Counted from the stretch's first letter, positions 18,412 through 27,356 are shown. The stretch: DNA of 64,000 nucleotides from Peribacillus simplex NBRC 15720 = DSM 1321 (GCF_002243645.1 NZ_CP017704.1:4172001-4236000); one strand, 5' to 3'. The notes: generated from the letters alone by a model not told the origin. Numbers and translations: made by a program.

Positions 18412-19529
18412 AGAAGTTAATTGCAGTTATGGTTATTGGCTGTCAACTTTTACTGACGACAGGATGCTGGGGAATAAAGGAAATTCAAGCTCAAACATAT
18501 GGATCAGCTTTAGGGATCGATTATAAAGAGGGTGAATTCATCTTATACTTTCAAGCGTTAAATTTTGCGGATATAGCAAAACAAGAGGGGGCCGCTGTAT
18601 TACAACAAAAATCTTCTGTTGTCATTGGGGAAGGTAAAGGGGAAAGTATCGAGGAAGCATATACTGAATTAGAACAAAATTCAGCATTACCGCTTTATAT
18701 CGGGCATATTAACTCCTTCATTTTAGGTGAGAATGTAATCAAAAAGAAAATGAAGGATTTCATTGAGTATGTAGGGAAAGAGCCTTTGTTGCGATATAAT
18801 TCATGGGTGTTTGTTACAAAAGAGGATATTAAAAAAGTTTTTGACAGTGATAGTTTCTTTAATCTTCCAAACTTATTCACGATCATTCACAGGCCAGAGA
18901 CCGTTATTAATGAGAACTATTTCATTTCCCCGTTAAAATTCAGTGAACTCGTTTCGAAATTTTATCAGCCGGTTGGTTCCATTTTAATTCCTTCTACGGT
19001 AATAAATGAGCACCATTACTCAGAGAATGGGAAAGAAAAAAAGATACCGACGTTAAATGGCGGCTATGTTTTATCAAAACAAAAGTATAAAGGGTTCGTA
19101 AGCAAACAAGATTTGATCGGGTTAAAATGGGTTAAAAACAAGGCGACAGTAATGTTTTTTTCCCTGAACAAACAAAAGGTCAGTGTTGAAATCATGAACC
19201 CCAAAACAAACATCATAGTATTGGAACAAGAAAAGAAACCTTTGTATGAATTAGAGGTTAGAGCAAATGGGATATTGAAACAAAATATAAATAACTTGGA
19301 TATGGAAAAAATCGAAAAAAAGGTAGAAATAAAAGTTAAGGAAGATATTTTGAAGACATTGGAGACGGGGGAAAAAATCAATACAGACCTTTTTAACATA
19401 AGTGAAAAGGCATACAGATACCATGTCAATAAGTGGGATAATAAAATTATTAATTCCTTTGATAAGACTTCAATAAATAACATAAAAGTTAATATTCATA
19501 TTGAACATAGTGAAAATTACAAGCGTTAG
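18408..19529 (+). CDS. Germinant receptor C subunit (GerAC-type lipoprotein)
   Basis: 373 residues with a signal peptide and lipobox LTTGC (Cys20), placing it on the outer face of the spore inner membrane. The GerAC pattern continues with CWGIKEIQAQTYGSALGIDY and the C-terminal half typical of the family. Overlaps the A subunit by 4 bp. Immediately downstream are the remains of rph. Confidence 0.92.
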   Translation: MKKLIAVMVIGCQLLLTTGCWGIKEIQAQTYGSALGIDYKEGEFILYFQALNFADIAKQEGAAVLQQKSSVVIGEGKGESIEEAYTELEQNSALPLYIGHINSFILGENVIKKKMKDFIEYVGKEPLLRYNSWVFVTKEDIKKVFDSDSFFNLPNLFTIIHRPETVINENYFISPLKFSELVSKFYQPVGSILIPSTVINEHHYSENGKEKKIPTLNGGYVLSKQKYKGFVSKQDLIGLKWVKNKATVMFFSLNKQKVSVEIMNPKTNIIVLEQEKKPLYELEVRANGILKQNINNLDMEKIEKKVEIKVKEDILKTLETGEKINTDLFNISEKAYRYHVNKWDNKIINSFDKTSINNIKVNIHIEHSENYKR

Positions 19530-19565
19530 ATTACAAGTTTCGGGTTATTGCAGATGAGTGAGTTG

Positions 19566-19695
19566 TGTTAGACTTAACTTATCTGGAAAATTCAGCGGCC
19601 TTTGTTGAACAAGAAAGGCAGGGCTGAATTCGTCCGTTTGGCACTGGAGAAGAAGCGGCTTTTACATATAACGAGTTACAGCAAATTCTTTCTTA
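19566..19695 (+). pseudogene. rph: C-terminal remnant of RNase PH gene
   Basis: Two frames give pieces of the RNase PH C-terminus: VVLDLTYLENSAA (family LLDLNYEEDSSAE) and, shifted, EFVR followed by GTGEEAAFTYNELQQIL and a stop (family FVELQGTGEEATF...). The N-terminal two thirds, including the catalytic phosphorolytic core, are absent. In B. subtilis rph lies exactly here, between gerM and ysnA. No complete copy occurs in this window. Confidence 0.8.
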
Positions 19696-19745
19696 GCCCC
19701 AAAAGTGCTCTCATGCCGATTAAATAAAAAAGGGTGAAATGAAAA

Positions 19746-20357
19746 ATGAAGACAGTAATCATTGCAACGAAAAATAAAGGGAAAGCCAAGGAGTTCGAAA
19801 GCTTATTCTCTGCTAAAGGATATGAAGTCAAAACACTTCTCGATGTACCGGATGCTCCGGATGTTGAGGAAACAGGCACAACTTTTGAAGAAAATGCGAT
19901 CCTGAAGGCGGAGGCCATTGCCCATCAGCTAGGCCACTTTGTCATTGCTGATGATTCCGGATTGATTGTAGATGCATTGGAGGGCCGTCCAGGGGTATAT
20001 TCTGCGCGCTATGCTGGAGAGTCCAAGAGTGATGAAGCAAACACGGAAAAAGTCCTCCGGGAACTGGAAGGTGTGTCAAAAGAGGATAGAACGGCGAGAT
20101 TTTATTGCGCCTTGGCACTAGCGTCACCCAACCAGGAAACGATTACGGTATCGGGAACGATGGAAGGCTTGATTACAGAACAGCCCTCAGGAACAAATGG
20201 ATTTGGTTATGATCCCATCTTTTTTGTTGAGGAACAGGGCAAAACAAATGCCGAATTGACAAAAGAGGAAAAAAACAAAATCAGCCACCGTGCCAACGCA
20301 TTGAGGGCTCTAGATGAAAAACTTGATCTATTTCTAAAAAGGGAAGAAGGAATGTGA
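19746..20357 (+). CDS. rdgB: XTP/dITP diphosphatase (RdgB/HAM1 family)
   Basis: 203-residue pyrophosphatase that removes non-canonical purine nucleotides (ITP, dITP, XTP). Motifs: [15 protein letters not shown] (about 6-20), [34 protein letters not shown] and the terminal [10 protein letters not shown]. Equals B. subtilis ysnA in position. ATG 19746 lies 8 nt after AGGGTG. Overlaps the next region closely, suggesting co-transcription with ysnB. Confidence 0.95.
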   Translation: MKTVIIATKNKGKAKEFESLFSAKGYEVKTLLDVPDAPDVEETGTTFEENAILKAEAIAHQLGHFVIADDSGLIVDALEGRPGVYSARYAGESKSDEANTEKVLRELEGVSKEDRTARFYCALALASPNQETITVSGTMEGLITEQPSGTNGFGYDPIFFVEEQGKTNAELTKEEKNKISHRANALRALDEKLDLFLKREEGM

Positions 20358-20359
20358 CG

Positions 20360-20872
20360 ATGAAAGTGCTAATAATGAGTGACAGTCATGGCTTAACTCA
20401 TGAAATCAGCATGATTACCGACCGTCATAAACAAGAAGTGGCTGCTATGATCCATTGCGGTGATTCAGAGTTGGAAAGTAATGATCCCCACATGTCGGAA
20501 TTCTTAGCTGTACGTGGGAATTGTGACTATGATCCGGCATATCCGAATGACATAGTGGAGAGCATCGCAGGCAAACGTTTCTTCCTTACACATGGGCACC
20601 TCTATAACATAAATATGACACTGATGAACCTATCTTATAAAAGTGAAGAGACAGGGGCGGATATCATTTGCTTTGGTCACTCCCACGCTGCAGGTTCAGA
20701 ATTGATAGACGGCAAACTCTTCATCAACCCGGGAAGCATACGTCAGCCGCGTGGACGAAAAGAGAAAACCTATGCCATTTTGGATATCGGAAATGACCAA
20801 CTTGAAATCATCTATTATGACCTTGAAGGAAAAATCGTTGAGGAACTAAGAAATGCTTATCAAATGGAATGA
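20360..20872 (+). CDS. ysnB: YsnB, YfcE-type metallophosphoesterase
   Basis: 170-residue calcineurin-like phosphoesterase with the metal-binding motifs in order: SDSHG (7-11), HCGDSE, VRGNCD, THGH, FGHSH and NPGS. Substrate unknown; relatives act on small phosphodiesters. ATG 20360 matches the family start (MKVLIMSDSHG) with AGAAGGAA upstream; a GTG six bases earlier overlaps the rdgB stop. Last gene before the tRNA and island. Confidence 0.9.
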   Translation: MKVLIMSDSHGLTHEISMITDRHKQEVAAMIHCGDSELESNDPHMSEFLAVRGNCDYDPAYPNDIVESIAGKRFFLTHGHLYNINMTLMNLSYKSEETGADIICFGHSHAAGSELIDGKLFINPGSIRQPRGRKEKTYAILDIGNDQLEIIYYDLEGKIVEELRNAYQME

Positions 20873-20883
20873 CTTCATGTATA

Positions 20884-20920
20884 ATGAACAGGAAGCGTTT
20901 TTCCCCGCTTCCTGGTTCAT
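20884..20920 (+). terminator. Hairpin after ysnB
   Basis: ATGAACAGGAAGCG pairs with CGCTTCCTGGTTCAT (one bulge). It is followed by A-rich rather than T-rich sequence, so termination efficiency is doubtful. Confidence 0.5.
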
Positions 20921-20951
20921 AAAAAAAGAAAAAACTTTTTTTAAAAACCCG

Positions 20952-20980
20952 TTGACTTTCTTTTGATATCCTACTATAAT
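20952..20980 (+). promoter_or_regulatory. Promoter of the left tRNA-Arg gene
   Basis: TTGACT (20952-20957), 17-bp spacer, TATAAT (20975-20980), 64 bp before the tRNA. A strong sigma-A promoter. Confidence 0.85.
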
Positions 20981-21044
20981 AAGAAGTGTCCTAAGGGAAC
21001 AGTTAAGGTAATACATAAGTTTTACCGCAACTTATATCATAAAC

Positions 21045-21124
<80 letters not shown>

Positions 21125-21174
21125 AAGCGGATTTAAATCCCGCTACGAAAACCTTCTATATCGTTTAGTAAAAC

Positions 21175-21191
21175 GGTCAGTATAACGGTCA
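21175..21191 (+). repeat. Left arm-type site, inverted partner at 31621
   Basis: GGTCAGTATAACGGTCA is the exact reverse complement of 31621-31637. The element contains ACGGTC twice (21173 and 21185), suggesting a protein-binding repeat. Confidence 0.65.
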
Positions 21192-21250
21192 TGTAAGAAA
21201 TTACACCGATTATTGACTTGTATTACTTACGATATAGGAGGTTTTTTGTT

Positions 21251-22264
21251 GTGACCAAAAGAAAAGGAATTTTAGATGTTGAAATTGATGTAAAGAAACT
21301 ACTTGATGAACTACCTACACCCCGCTCTAACGCTCCTAAAATAGAAGATAAACAACTTATATTATCCAGTGACACTATATTGATTACAAACGCTCTTGAC
21401 GTTATTACAAGGCAAATGAAGGTAAGTGGTAATAGAAGTCGGACAATTAGTGATTACACTCTTCATGTAAAACATTTTCGATCAATAACAAAGGTGCAAT
21501 ATGTTTCGGAAATTACAGCCAATACGATTTACCAATGGTTAGACAGCATGAAAGTTAGTAACCAAACAAAATTAACTCGTCTAAAGTGCTTAAAAGCATT
21601 TCTCTCACGTTGTTTCGATAATCGTTGGATTGAAATGAAGTTTTGGAACATGATTAACATTAAGGTTGACCAAAAGGTAAAGGAAGGGGCTACGGAACAT
21701 GAGGTTAATGTTCTTCTATCTTTGCTAGACTTAGGAAACTTTATACAGCTAAGGGATGCTGTAGCCGTTCTAGTGATGTTTAAAACAGGTATTCGTATAA
21801 ATACATTGGTTCAACTAGAGGAACGACATATAGACCTTAAAAATAACGTGATGAATTTAGAAGGTAGCATAATGAAAAACCATCGACAGATTAAGTTGCC
21901 TTTTGATGATTTCCTTAAAAAGTTGTTAGAGGTACTAATAAAACAAAATGCAGTTATTAGAGGGGAATACGAAAAGAAAAATACACTACTATTTATTACG
22001 AAGTATGGTGATGTTATATCGACCTCGCCAACTCATAATAACATTCAAAAACGCTTAAACAAATATTCTAAGATGTACGGTTTAAAAAACATTAATCCTC
22101 ACGCATTGAGAAGGGGGTTTGCTAAATCATTGTTGGATAAAGGGGCAAATGTTGCTGTAATCTCTAAAGCTCTTGGTCATAGTGATTTATCTGTTACAAC
22201 TAAATATTTGTATTTAGATGTTGATGAAGTAGCCAATAACCTTCGCTCTTATTTAAATATTTAA
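21251..22264 (+). CDS. Tyrosine-type site-specific integrase
   Basis: 337-residue recombinase with an N-terminal SAM-like core-binding domain (about 55-145) and a C-terminal catalytic domain. Catalytic residues R182 (TGIRINTL), H284 and R287 (HALRRGFA), H310 (LGHSDLS) and nucleophile Y319 are all present, so it should be active. GTG 21251 is chosen because AGGAGG lies 9 nt upstream. It sits about 130 bp inside the left attachment site and reads inward, the usual arrangement for tRNA-targeting islands. No excisionase gene is evident beside it. Confidence 0.93.
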   Translation: MTKRKGILDVEIDVKKLLDELPTPRSNAPKIEDKQLILSSDTILITNALDVITRQMKVSGNRSRTISDYTLHVKHFRSITKVQYVSEITANTIYQWLDSMKVSNQTKLTRLKCLKAFLSRCFDNRWIEMKFWNMINIKVDQKVKEGATEHEVNVLLSLLDLGNFIQLRDAVAVLVMFKTGIRINTLVQLEERHIDLKNNVMNLEGSIMKNHRQIKLPFDDFLKKLLEVLIKQNAVIRGEYEKKNTLLFITKYGDVISTSPTHNNIQKRLNKYSKMYGLKNINPHALRRGFAKSLLDKGANVAVISKALGHSDLSVTTKYLYLDVDEVANNLRSYLNI

Positions 22265-22507
22265 GGGGCAATTAGGATAATAAATTTATGAAACACAGTG
22301 CCTATTGACTACAGAAATTTATTTTGTAATAACTGATTAATTATGTAATAAGAATATTGAATGAAATACTTAGAGGATAAATACATGTTTTCGGATTAAG
22401 TATTTTTAATATTTAAAAAATAAGTATTGATAAGTATTTTTGCATATAGAAAATTATGGTACCTTTAGAATGTGAAAACCAGACTTTTATAGGGGGTAGG
22501 GAGAACT

Positions 22508-23029
22508 ATGGCATCTATACAAGAGAAGCTACTTAATAACTTTCACAAAAAGCAATACATCGAAGAACAATTGATTCGCTTTCTTGAAAGTCAAAAGTAC
22601 ACCGAGATTAACATTGCAGACGTATCATCGCCGAAGCAGTTAGACAAGATTGTAAAACTAAAAAGGTTTCAAATGAATTTTTTTAAGGAGTATAGGACGT
22701 TGTTTGTGGGAATTGATAGTGAAGGAAATGTTACTTATTCACGAATGGAAAATAATCTTGTCAACGAGCATCCGGGTGTATATGCGGGATTAGGAGCATT
22801 GTTGGGTTGTCTTATTCCAATCGTTGCTGTAGTGGGTCTTGTCATATGGCTTGTAGTAGCTATAATCGGTGATGTAGTAGAAAAATGGAATAGTCATAAT
22901 GAAGAAGTTGATACATATGAGTATAATCCAGATGACAAAGATTCTGATGGAGATGTGGACTATGACGATGTGGAAAAGCATTTGAATGATAGTTTAGAAG
23001 AAGATATGAATGATGGTGACGACTGGTAA
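22508..23029 (+). CDS. Unknown single-pass membrane protein with EF-hand-like acidic tail
   Basis: 173 residues with no family I recognise. A basic, helical N-terminal part (1-60) is followed by a strongly hydrophobic segment at about 91-121 and a very acidic C-terminus. Residues 143-154 (DKDSDGDVDYDD) fit a calcium-binding EF-hand loop: Asp at positions 1, 3, 5, 9 and 12, Gly at 6 and a hydrophobic residue at 8. ATG 22508 follows GTAGGGAG. It stands alone, between the integrase and a long hairpin terminator. The 240 bp upstream are AT-rich with repeated AAGTATTTTT (about 22400-22440). Confidence 0.75.
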   Translation: MASIQEKLLNNFHKKQYIEEQLIRFLESQKYTEINIADVSSPKQLDKIVKLKRFQMNFFKEYRTLFVGIDSEGNVTYSRMENNLVNEHPGVYAGLGALLGCLIPIVAVVGLVIWLVVAIIGDVVEKWNSHNEEVDTYEYNPDDKDSDGDVDYDDVEKHLNDSLEEDMNDGDDW

Positions 23030-23105
23030 TTAATATTAACAAGGGATGCTTACCTTAGGTATCCAAACTTTTTTATAAAATTGTGATTTTATCCTACAAC
23101 TAACA

Positions 23106-23188
23106 AAACCGCTCTAAAGACATAATTTTGATTTGGTCTAAAGAAAAAGACTATTTGAAAGAATGTCCTTAATTGAGCGGTTTTTTTA
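23106..23188 (+). terminator. Terminator-like long hairpin
   Basis: AAAACCGCTC near 23105 pairs with GAGCGGTTTTTTT near 23176. The intervening 60 nt can form weaker inner pairs. Follows the membrane-protein gene. Confidence 0.6.
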
Positions 23189-23302
23189 TATAAATAACTA
23201 TCTTTTTAAAGGGATTAAGTACCCTATAACAAAAAATCCAGTGCTACCTAATAGACAGCATGGATAAATAAATATGTATTAGGCGGTTGCTTCTTGTGTT
23301 CT

Positions 23303-24553
23303 TCAATTGCCCAACTCATGTAATGTCCTGGATGGCTTTGTTACTCTGATTTCCTTACTAAATTTCAAATTATCAAATCCTGCTTGGTCAAATAGCTCTT
23401 CTTCAACATCAACATCTACTAGTTCTTTTTCTTCAATCTTAACATTCTGAATCATTCTTAAACTATCTTTATATTTGTCTGCGTATGTTCCATTGTTCTT
23501 TTCAAACTCTATCCATTCTTGTTTTGTTGGCTTGTCACTTAACGTATGTCTTGGTTTAGCCTTGCCTCCGAATTGCTCTAACAATGAGTTACTATGTTCA
23601 TTCTGATAATCGTTCTGTCTTTTAACAGCTAATTCATAAGCGTGTTGTAGATGTTTCTGTTTGATTGTCTTAGACAGCTCTTTAGCTTTATACCAATCAA
23701 TTTCTTTATTTGTAGCATTTATGTATATAGCAACTGCATCATAAACGTAATCAATACCAAGAGATTCAAAGTATTGCGTTTCTTCTATCTTATAACCTTT
23801 GATTTGCTTTGCCTTCGCTCTAGGCTTAAACAATAATTCTTGTGGTGTTACATCATACTTCTCACGAAGCTCACGTTTCATATCATCTATTTTCTTTGCT
23901 TCAAACACATGTAATGTTTCATGCTTTGATTTGCCAATATAAGCGACATTCGTTACGTTTGCCATTTTAATAACCTTTTTCTTAGCCATATCATTCAATG
24001 CTGATTCAAGATTTTCTTCTAACCGATTATATTCAAGATGCACTATATCCCAAAATATAGCGTGACCATTATTCTTATACACATCATCAAGGGTTTTATA
24101 ATATTCTATCTGTTCAACAGATGAGAATTTACGACTAGCCACATATAATACTTCATCTAAGATTCCTAGCTTCCTTAACAAATGTCTATAAGTGACCACG
24201 ATTTCATCTGTATTGCTAAGACATGTTAGAATCGCTTCACGAATATCTTCCTTATAAGATAATTGCCCTTCTCCATTGTTAATGCGACCATCTTCTCTTT
24301 CTGTTGGTGATAACTTTCTTCCTATACAAGTTAAAACTCTATTAGCTCCACTACCACTAATCTCAACTTTATTCCAATCACATTCATATGATTCTACGAG
24401 TATCTTAGTATATCTTGGATCAATGCTTCCTTTTTTCTTTACACTATTCTCTTTCTTCTGATTGAATTGTCTAATCATTCCTTCTGTTCCTTTTTCCATT
24501 ACTGCTTCTTCTAATCCAATTTGTACCATTTCTTCATTCATTATTAATTTCAA
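23303..24553 (-). CDS. Unknown 412-416-residue island protein
   Basis: No family recognised. The protein is lysine- and glutamate-rich, has no membrane segment or signal, and ends in an acidic tail (VDVDVEEELFDQAGFDNLKF). The middle has predicted helical, HTH-compatible stretches, so DNA binding is possible but unproven. Start may be TTG 24553 or ATG 24541 (MNEEMVQIGLEE); neither has a strong RBS. It is the only large gene on the minus strand in the island and is preceded by a cluster of palindromes. A replication or regulatory role is speculation from that context. Confidence 0.7.
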   Translation of the reverse strand: MKLIMNEEMVQIGLEEAVMEKGTEGMIRQFNQKKENSVKKKGSIDPRYTKILVESYECDWNKVEISGSGANRVLTCIGRKLSPTEREDGRINNGEGQLSYKEDIREAILTCLSNTDEIVVTYRHLLRKLGILDEVLYVASRKFSSVEQIEYYKTLDDVYKNNGHAIFWDIVHLEYNRLEENLESALNDMAKKKVIKMANVTNVAYIGKSKHETLHVFEAKKIDDMKRELREKYDVTPQELLFKPRAKAKQIKGYKIEETQYFESLGIDYVYDAVAIYINATNKEIDWYKAKELSKTIKQKHLQHAYELAVKRQNDYQNEHSNSLLEQFGGKAKPRHTLSDKPTKQEWIEFEKNNGTYADKYKDSLRMIQNVKIEEKELVDVDVEEELFDQAGFDNLKFSKEIRVTKPSRTLHELGN

Positions 24554-24697
24554 CTTTCATTATTTTATTTTTGATGAAACATCGACCCGTAATAATGAAT
24601 AGACTATTAGGGGTCAATCTTTCATCAATTTTTATTTACCTTAGTCTTGCGAAAAGTACATCGCAATCATTCTCTTTTACTCTAACAAGTTATTAGC

Positions 24698-24777
24698 ACG
24701 CCCTTTGCGTACTTTGGGCGAGGTCTAGTGAAAGTGCGTTCTTTGCACTTTTACTAGAGATGGTGGGCAAAGTACAT
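24698..24777. repeat. Nested palindrome cluster
   Basis: CTAGTGAAAGTGC and GCACTTTTACTAG form a 13-bp stem (one G-T) around GTTCTTT. It is flanked by CGCCCTTTGCG/TACTTTGGGCG and by GTACTTTGGGC with the near-complement GGGCAAAGTAC. GCGAAAAGTACATCGC near 24650 is another palindrome. The block lies upstream of the minus-strand gene and downstream of no obvious plus-strand gene. Confidence 0.65.
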
Positions 24778-24799
24778 CATTAACCAACATCTAAATTAT

Positions 24800-24982
24800 T
24801 CAATCCATTACATTGAATGATGGAATATTATGTTTTGGTATAGCATTTTTGTCATAATAATCACGCTGTGACTGCTTTATGTGCAATTCATATAAATCTT
24901 GATGAATGACACCGAAAATGCTGTCCTTAGTTTTAACATGGGTAATAGTCCTACGAGTTTGCAGTCGTTTCATTAATGACAC
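24800..24982 (-). CDS. Possible small protein, 57-60 residues
   Basis: Open frame from GTG 24982 or ATG 24973. The product is basic (MKRLQTRRTITHVKTKDS...), without a recognised domain or convincing RBS. It could be the first gene of a minus-strand unit with the large unknown gene, or chance. Confidence 0.3.
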   Translation of the reverse strand: MSLMKRLQTRRTITHVKTKDSIFGVIHQDLYELHIKQSQRDYYDKNAIPKHNIPSFNVMD

Positions 24983-25621
24983 TATTAAATGTTAGGGGAG
25001 CATATGACCAAATGCTTCAAAACATCTCTATTAACAGGTAATAGCACTACAAGCACCGCACTCCGTATGAGAATTACTGCGTGTGAATGATGCTTTTCAT
25101 GCTCTATATACTGTCAATAGACCATGTTCAATCTTATAAAGTATGTAAGGGTATAATGTTATCGTGGCATAGATAAAATCGATGCTTTATGTTGTGGGTG
25201 TTCGTTCGTGTTTGTGTTGATTAGATGTTTGAATAGTGGTGTTTGATGAGGTAGTGACAAAAACTTATGTTTACACTATCAAATATGCGTTCTTATAGTA
25301 TCTATTATATCACAAAAAGATAATTTTGTCAATTTTTGTCTTATTATCTGTCTTTTGACAAAAGGTTGAATAGTTTTAAGTTATAGAATCCTAATCAAAA
25401 GTAGATACAATTCGATTTTTATCAAAATGGATAAAAAATACTGTAAAAAGAGTATTCTACCCCCGCAATCGTGTTAAATATTTATTACGTGTGATTCCAT
25501 TGATAAACCTGTCAATTGAGATGATTTTACGTATGAATTGTCTAAATTATATAAAAAACTAGGTAAAAGATGGAAGTTATCTGGTATGATAGTCATAAAT
25601 TCATTGGTTGGTGGTGGAAGT
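24983..25621. promoter_or_regulatory. Long non-coding region with operator-like repeats
   Basis: No gene seen. A set of TTTTGTC/GACAAAA elements occurs at 25256, 25324, 25334 and within the palindrome CTTTTGACAAAAG (25352-25364). TTTTTATC/GATAAAAA near 25415 is a second palindrome. These could be operators of a repressor. A TATGAT near 25583 is a possible -10 for the HNH gene. Confidence 0.4.
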
Positions 25622-27082
25622 ATGTTCGATACTTACGAAGTAGACTTTATATTATGGGGATTTGAAAATTACTGTACAGAGCAATTGCAATTGCAACCGA
25701 CTACGGTATCATACTACACGAAGATATTAGAGGATTATTTGCACATAAGTGTAGTCGGGAAAGTAAAAAAGGGTGATTACTCAGAACTATTTAATGGGGA
25801 TAGAATTTCAAAAATCAATCGAAGATCAAACTCAGTACGCCCTACGCTCTTAAACTTATTAGAGTTTTTATACACTGACAAATTTATAGAAGACGAGATG
25901 TTATATTTAAGACTTATTAACAATATTAAAAAGGTATATACCAATGATACAGAAAAGACGCCTATAAAAACGACAGAGTTCCTAACTCCAAACGAAATAA
26001 GAAATCTTTTAAGTGATAAAATAGAATATAAAACTCTTGAAGAAGAGAAACTTCTTCCTGTTATTACGTCCTTAGCATTCTTTTGTATGTATAAGCAAGC
26101 TGATATAATGAAACTAAAAATTGATGATATTGATATTGAGAAACGAGTGATACGTAATATTAGACGACAAGACGAAGAATCTGAACTTATAGAATGGATT
26201 TACATAAATGATGATTCTTTCCCTATATTGAAAAGCTACTTGGACTATAGAGCAAGTCTTTCTGTTGAGGTAGATGAACTAGTGATTTTTGAAAAAAAAC
26301 CTATTACTAATCAGGGAATCAACTCTGTTTTTGGTATACTAAAACGCAACGCTAACAAACACCTAATTAGCGAGAAATCTATTCATCCTGAACTACTTAA
26401 TAGAAGTATGATGTTATATCTACTAGATTCTACTAATGGAGAAGGAATATACGATATATTAATGCTTCAAGAAAGAAACCAACAATTTGAGTATGCATTT
26501 AACACTTTTTTATCTATTAAACGGAATAGATTTAATGGGGATTTTGTGAAAATAATCCCTATTGAAAACCTATTTCCCAGTAAGCCCTTTTTAATAAACG
26601 AAGGGTCATATTCGGAGGACAACGATATTAAAGGAGAGGACTTGAAGGACTTCGATATGGAAAATAATAAGAATCACCAACCTAATAAAGTAATTATCCA
26701 ACGATTAGTTCGTGATTCAAGAATAGCCCGCAAACTTAAAGAAAAATATAATTACGAATGCCAATTATGCGGATATAAACTAAGAAAAGCAGACGGAACA
26801 TATACAGCAGAAGCCCACCATATAAAGCCTTATAATAAATTACATAGAGGGGACGACAATTCGCGAAATTTAATTGTATTATGTCCTAATTGCCATTCAC
26901 AGTTTGACGACTTGTACTTTGCGATACATCCAGAAACGAAGGAGATACATTGTATATTTGAAGGCGAAGAGATGTATCATAAATCCCAATTTAACCTTAA
27001 ACATCAACTAGGAGAAGAATACCTTATTTATACTTGGAATCTATTCGAGGAAAAAAGAATAGAGATGCAAAAATTAAAATAA
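25622..27082 (+). CDS. Tyrosine-recombinase-like domain fused to HNH endonuclease
   Basis: 486 residues from ATG 25622 (GGTGG just upstream; a longer form from TTG 25538 is possible). Residues about 1-110 resemble the SAM-like core-binding domain of integrases, and about 120-330 a catalytic-domain fold, but the active site is altered: the canonical G-[LI]-R becomes KQADIMKL, the HxxR box reads HPELLNRS, and the GH motif is absent. The C-terminus is an intact HNH module: CQLCG (about 380), AEAHHIKP (399-400), NSRNLIVLCPNCH (about 415-425). Probably a DNA-cutting protein that uses a dead recombinase fold for binding. Function unknown; defence, homing or element maintenance are candidates. Confidence 0.75.
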   Translation: MFDTYEVDFILWGFENYCTEQLQLQPTTVSYYTKILEDYLHISVVGKVKKGDYSELFNGDRISKINRRSNSVRPTLLNLLEFLYTDKFIEDEMLYLRLINNIKKVYTNDTEKTPIKTTEFLTPNEIRNLLSDKIEYKTLEEEKLLPVITSLAFFCMYKQADIMKLKIDDIDIEKRVIRNIRRQDEESELIEWIYINDDSFPILKSYLDYRASLSVEVDELVIFEKKPITNQGINSVFGILKRNANKHLISEKSIHPELLNRSMMLYLLDSTNGEGIYDILMLQERNQQFEYAFNTFLSIKRNRFNGDFVKIIPIENLFPSKPFLINEGSYSEDNDIKGEDLKDFDMENNKNHQPNKVIIQRLVRDSRIARKLKEKYNYECQLCGYKLRKADGTYTAEAHHIKPYNKLHRGDDNSRNLIVLCPNCHSQFDDLYFAIHPETKEIHCIFEGEEMYHKSQFNLKHQLGEEYLIYTWNLFEEKRIEMQKLK

Positions 27083-27126
27083 TCTGGCACGATCCTTTAA
27101 TAAAGGAGTGTATTTTTTCTTGAATT

Positions 27127-27166
27127 AAAAGGGATTTACTTTGAAAAGGAAGTAAATCCCTTTTGG
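27127..27166 (+). terminator. Hairpin terminator after the HNH gene
   Basis: AAAAGGGATTTACTT (27127-27141) and AAGTAAATCCCTTTT (27150-27164), a 15-bp perfect stem ending in four T. Confidence 0.75.
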
Positions 27167-27201
27167 TGTATATTTGGGTAATCAATTGAAGGAGAATTTC
27201 C

Positions 27202-27343
27202 TATTACCGATAGACTACACTTTAACGGTAATAAATAGGTGAAAAAGGAAACACAGACGTATCAAGGGTTTTAAGACCTTTGTTTATTACTGTTTGACTA
27301 TTACCGTTATTGTGGGTAAAATACGTTTATTAATAACGGTAAT
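27202..27343. repeat. Inverted-repeat array upstream of the serine recombinase (res-like)
   Basis: TATTACCG (27202) and AACGGTAATA (27223) face each other; ATTACCGTTAT (27300-27310) is the exact reverse complement of ATAACGGTAAT (27333-27343); TTTATTACTG (27283) is a further half-site. Multiple inverted TTACCGTTA half-sites directly before a resolvase gene look like a res site that also controls its own expression. Confidence 0.65.
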
Positions 27344-27356
27344 GGAGTGGATTAAA

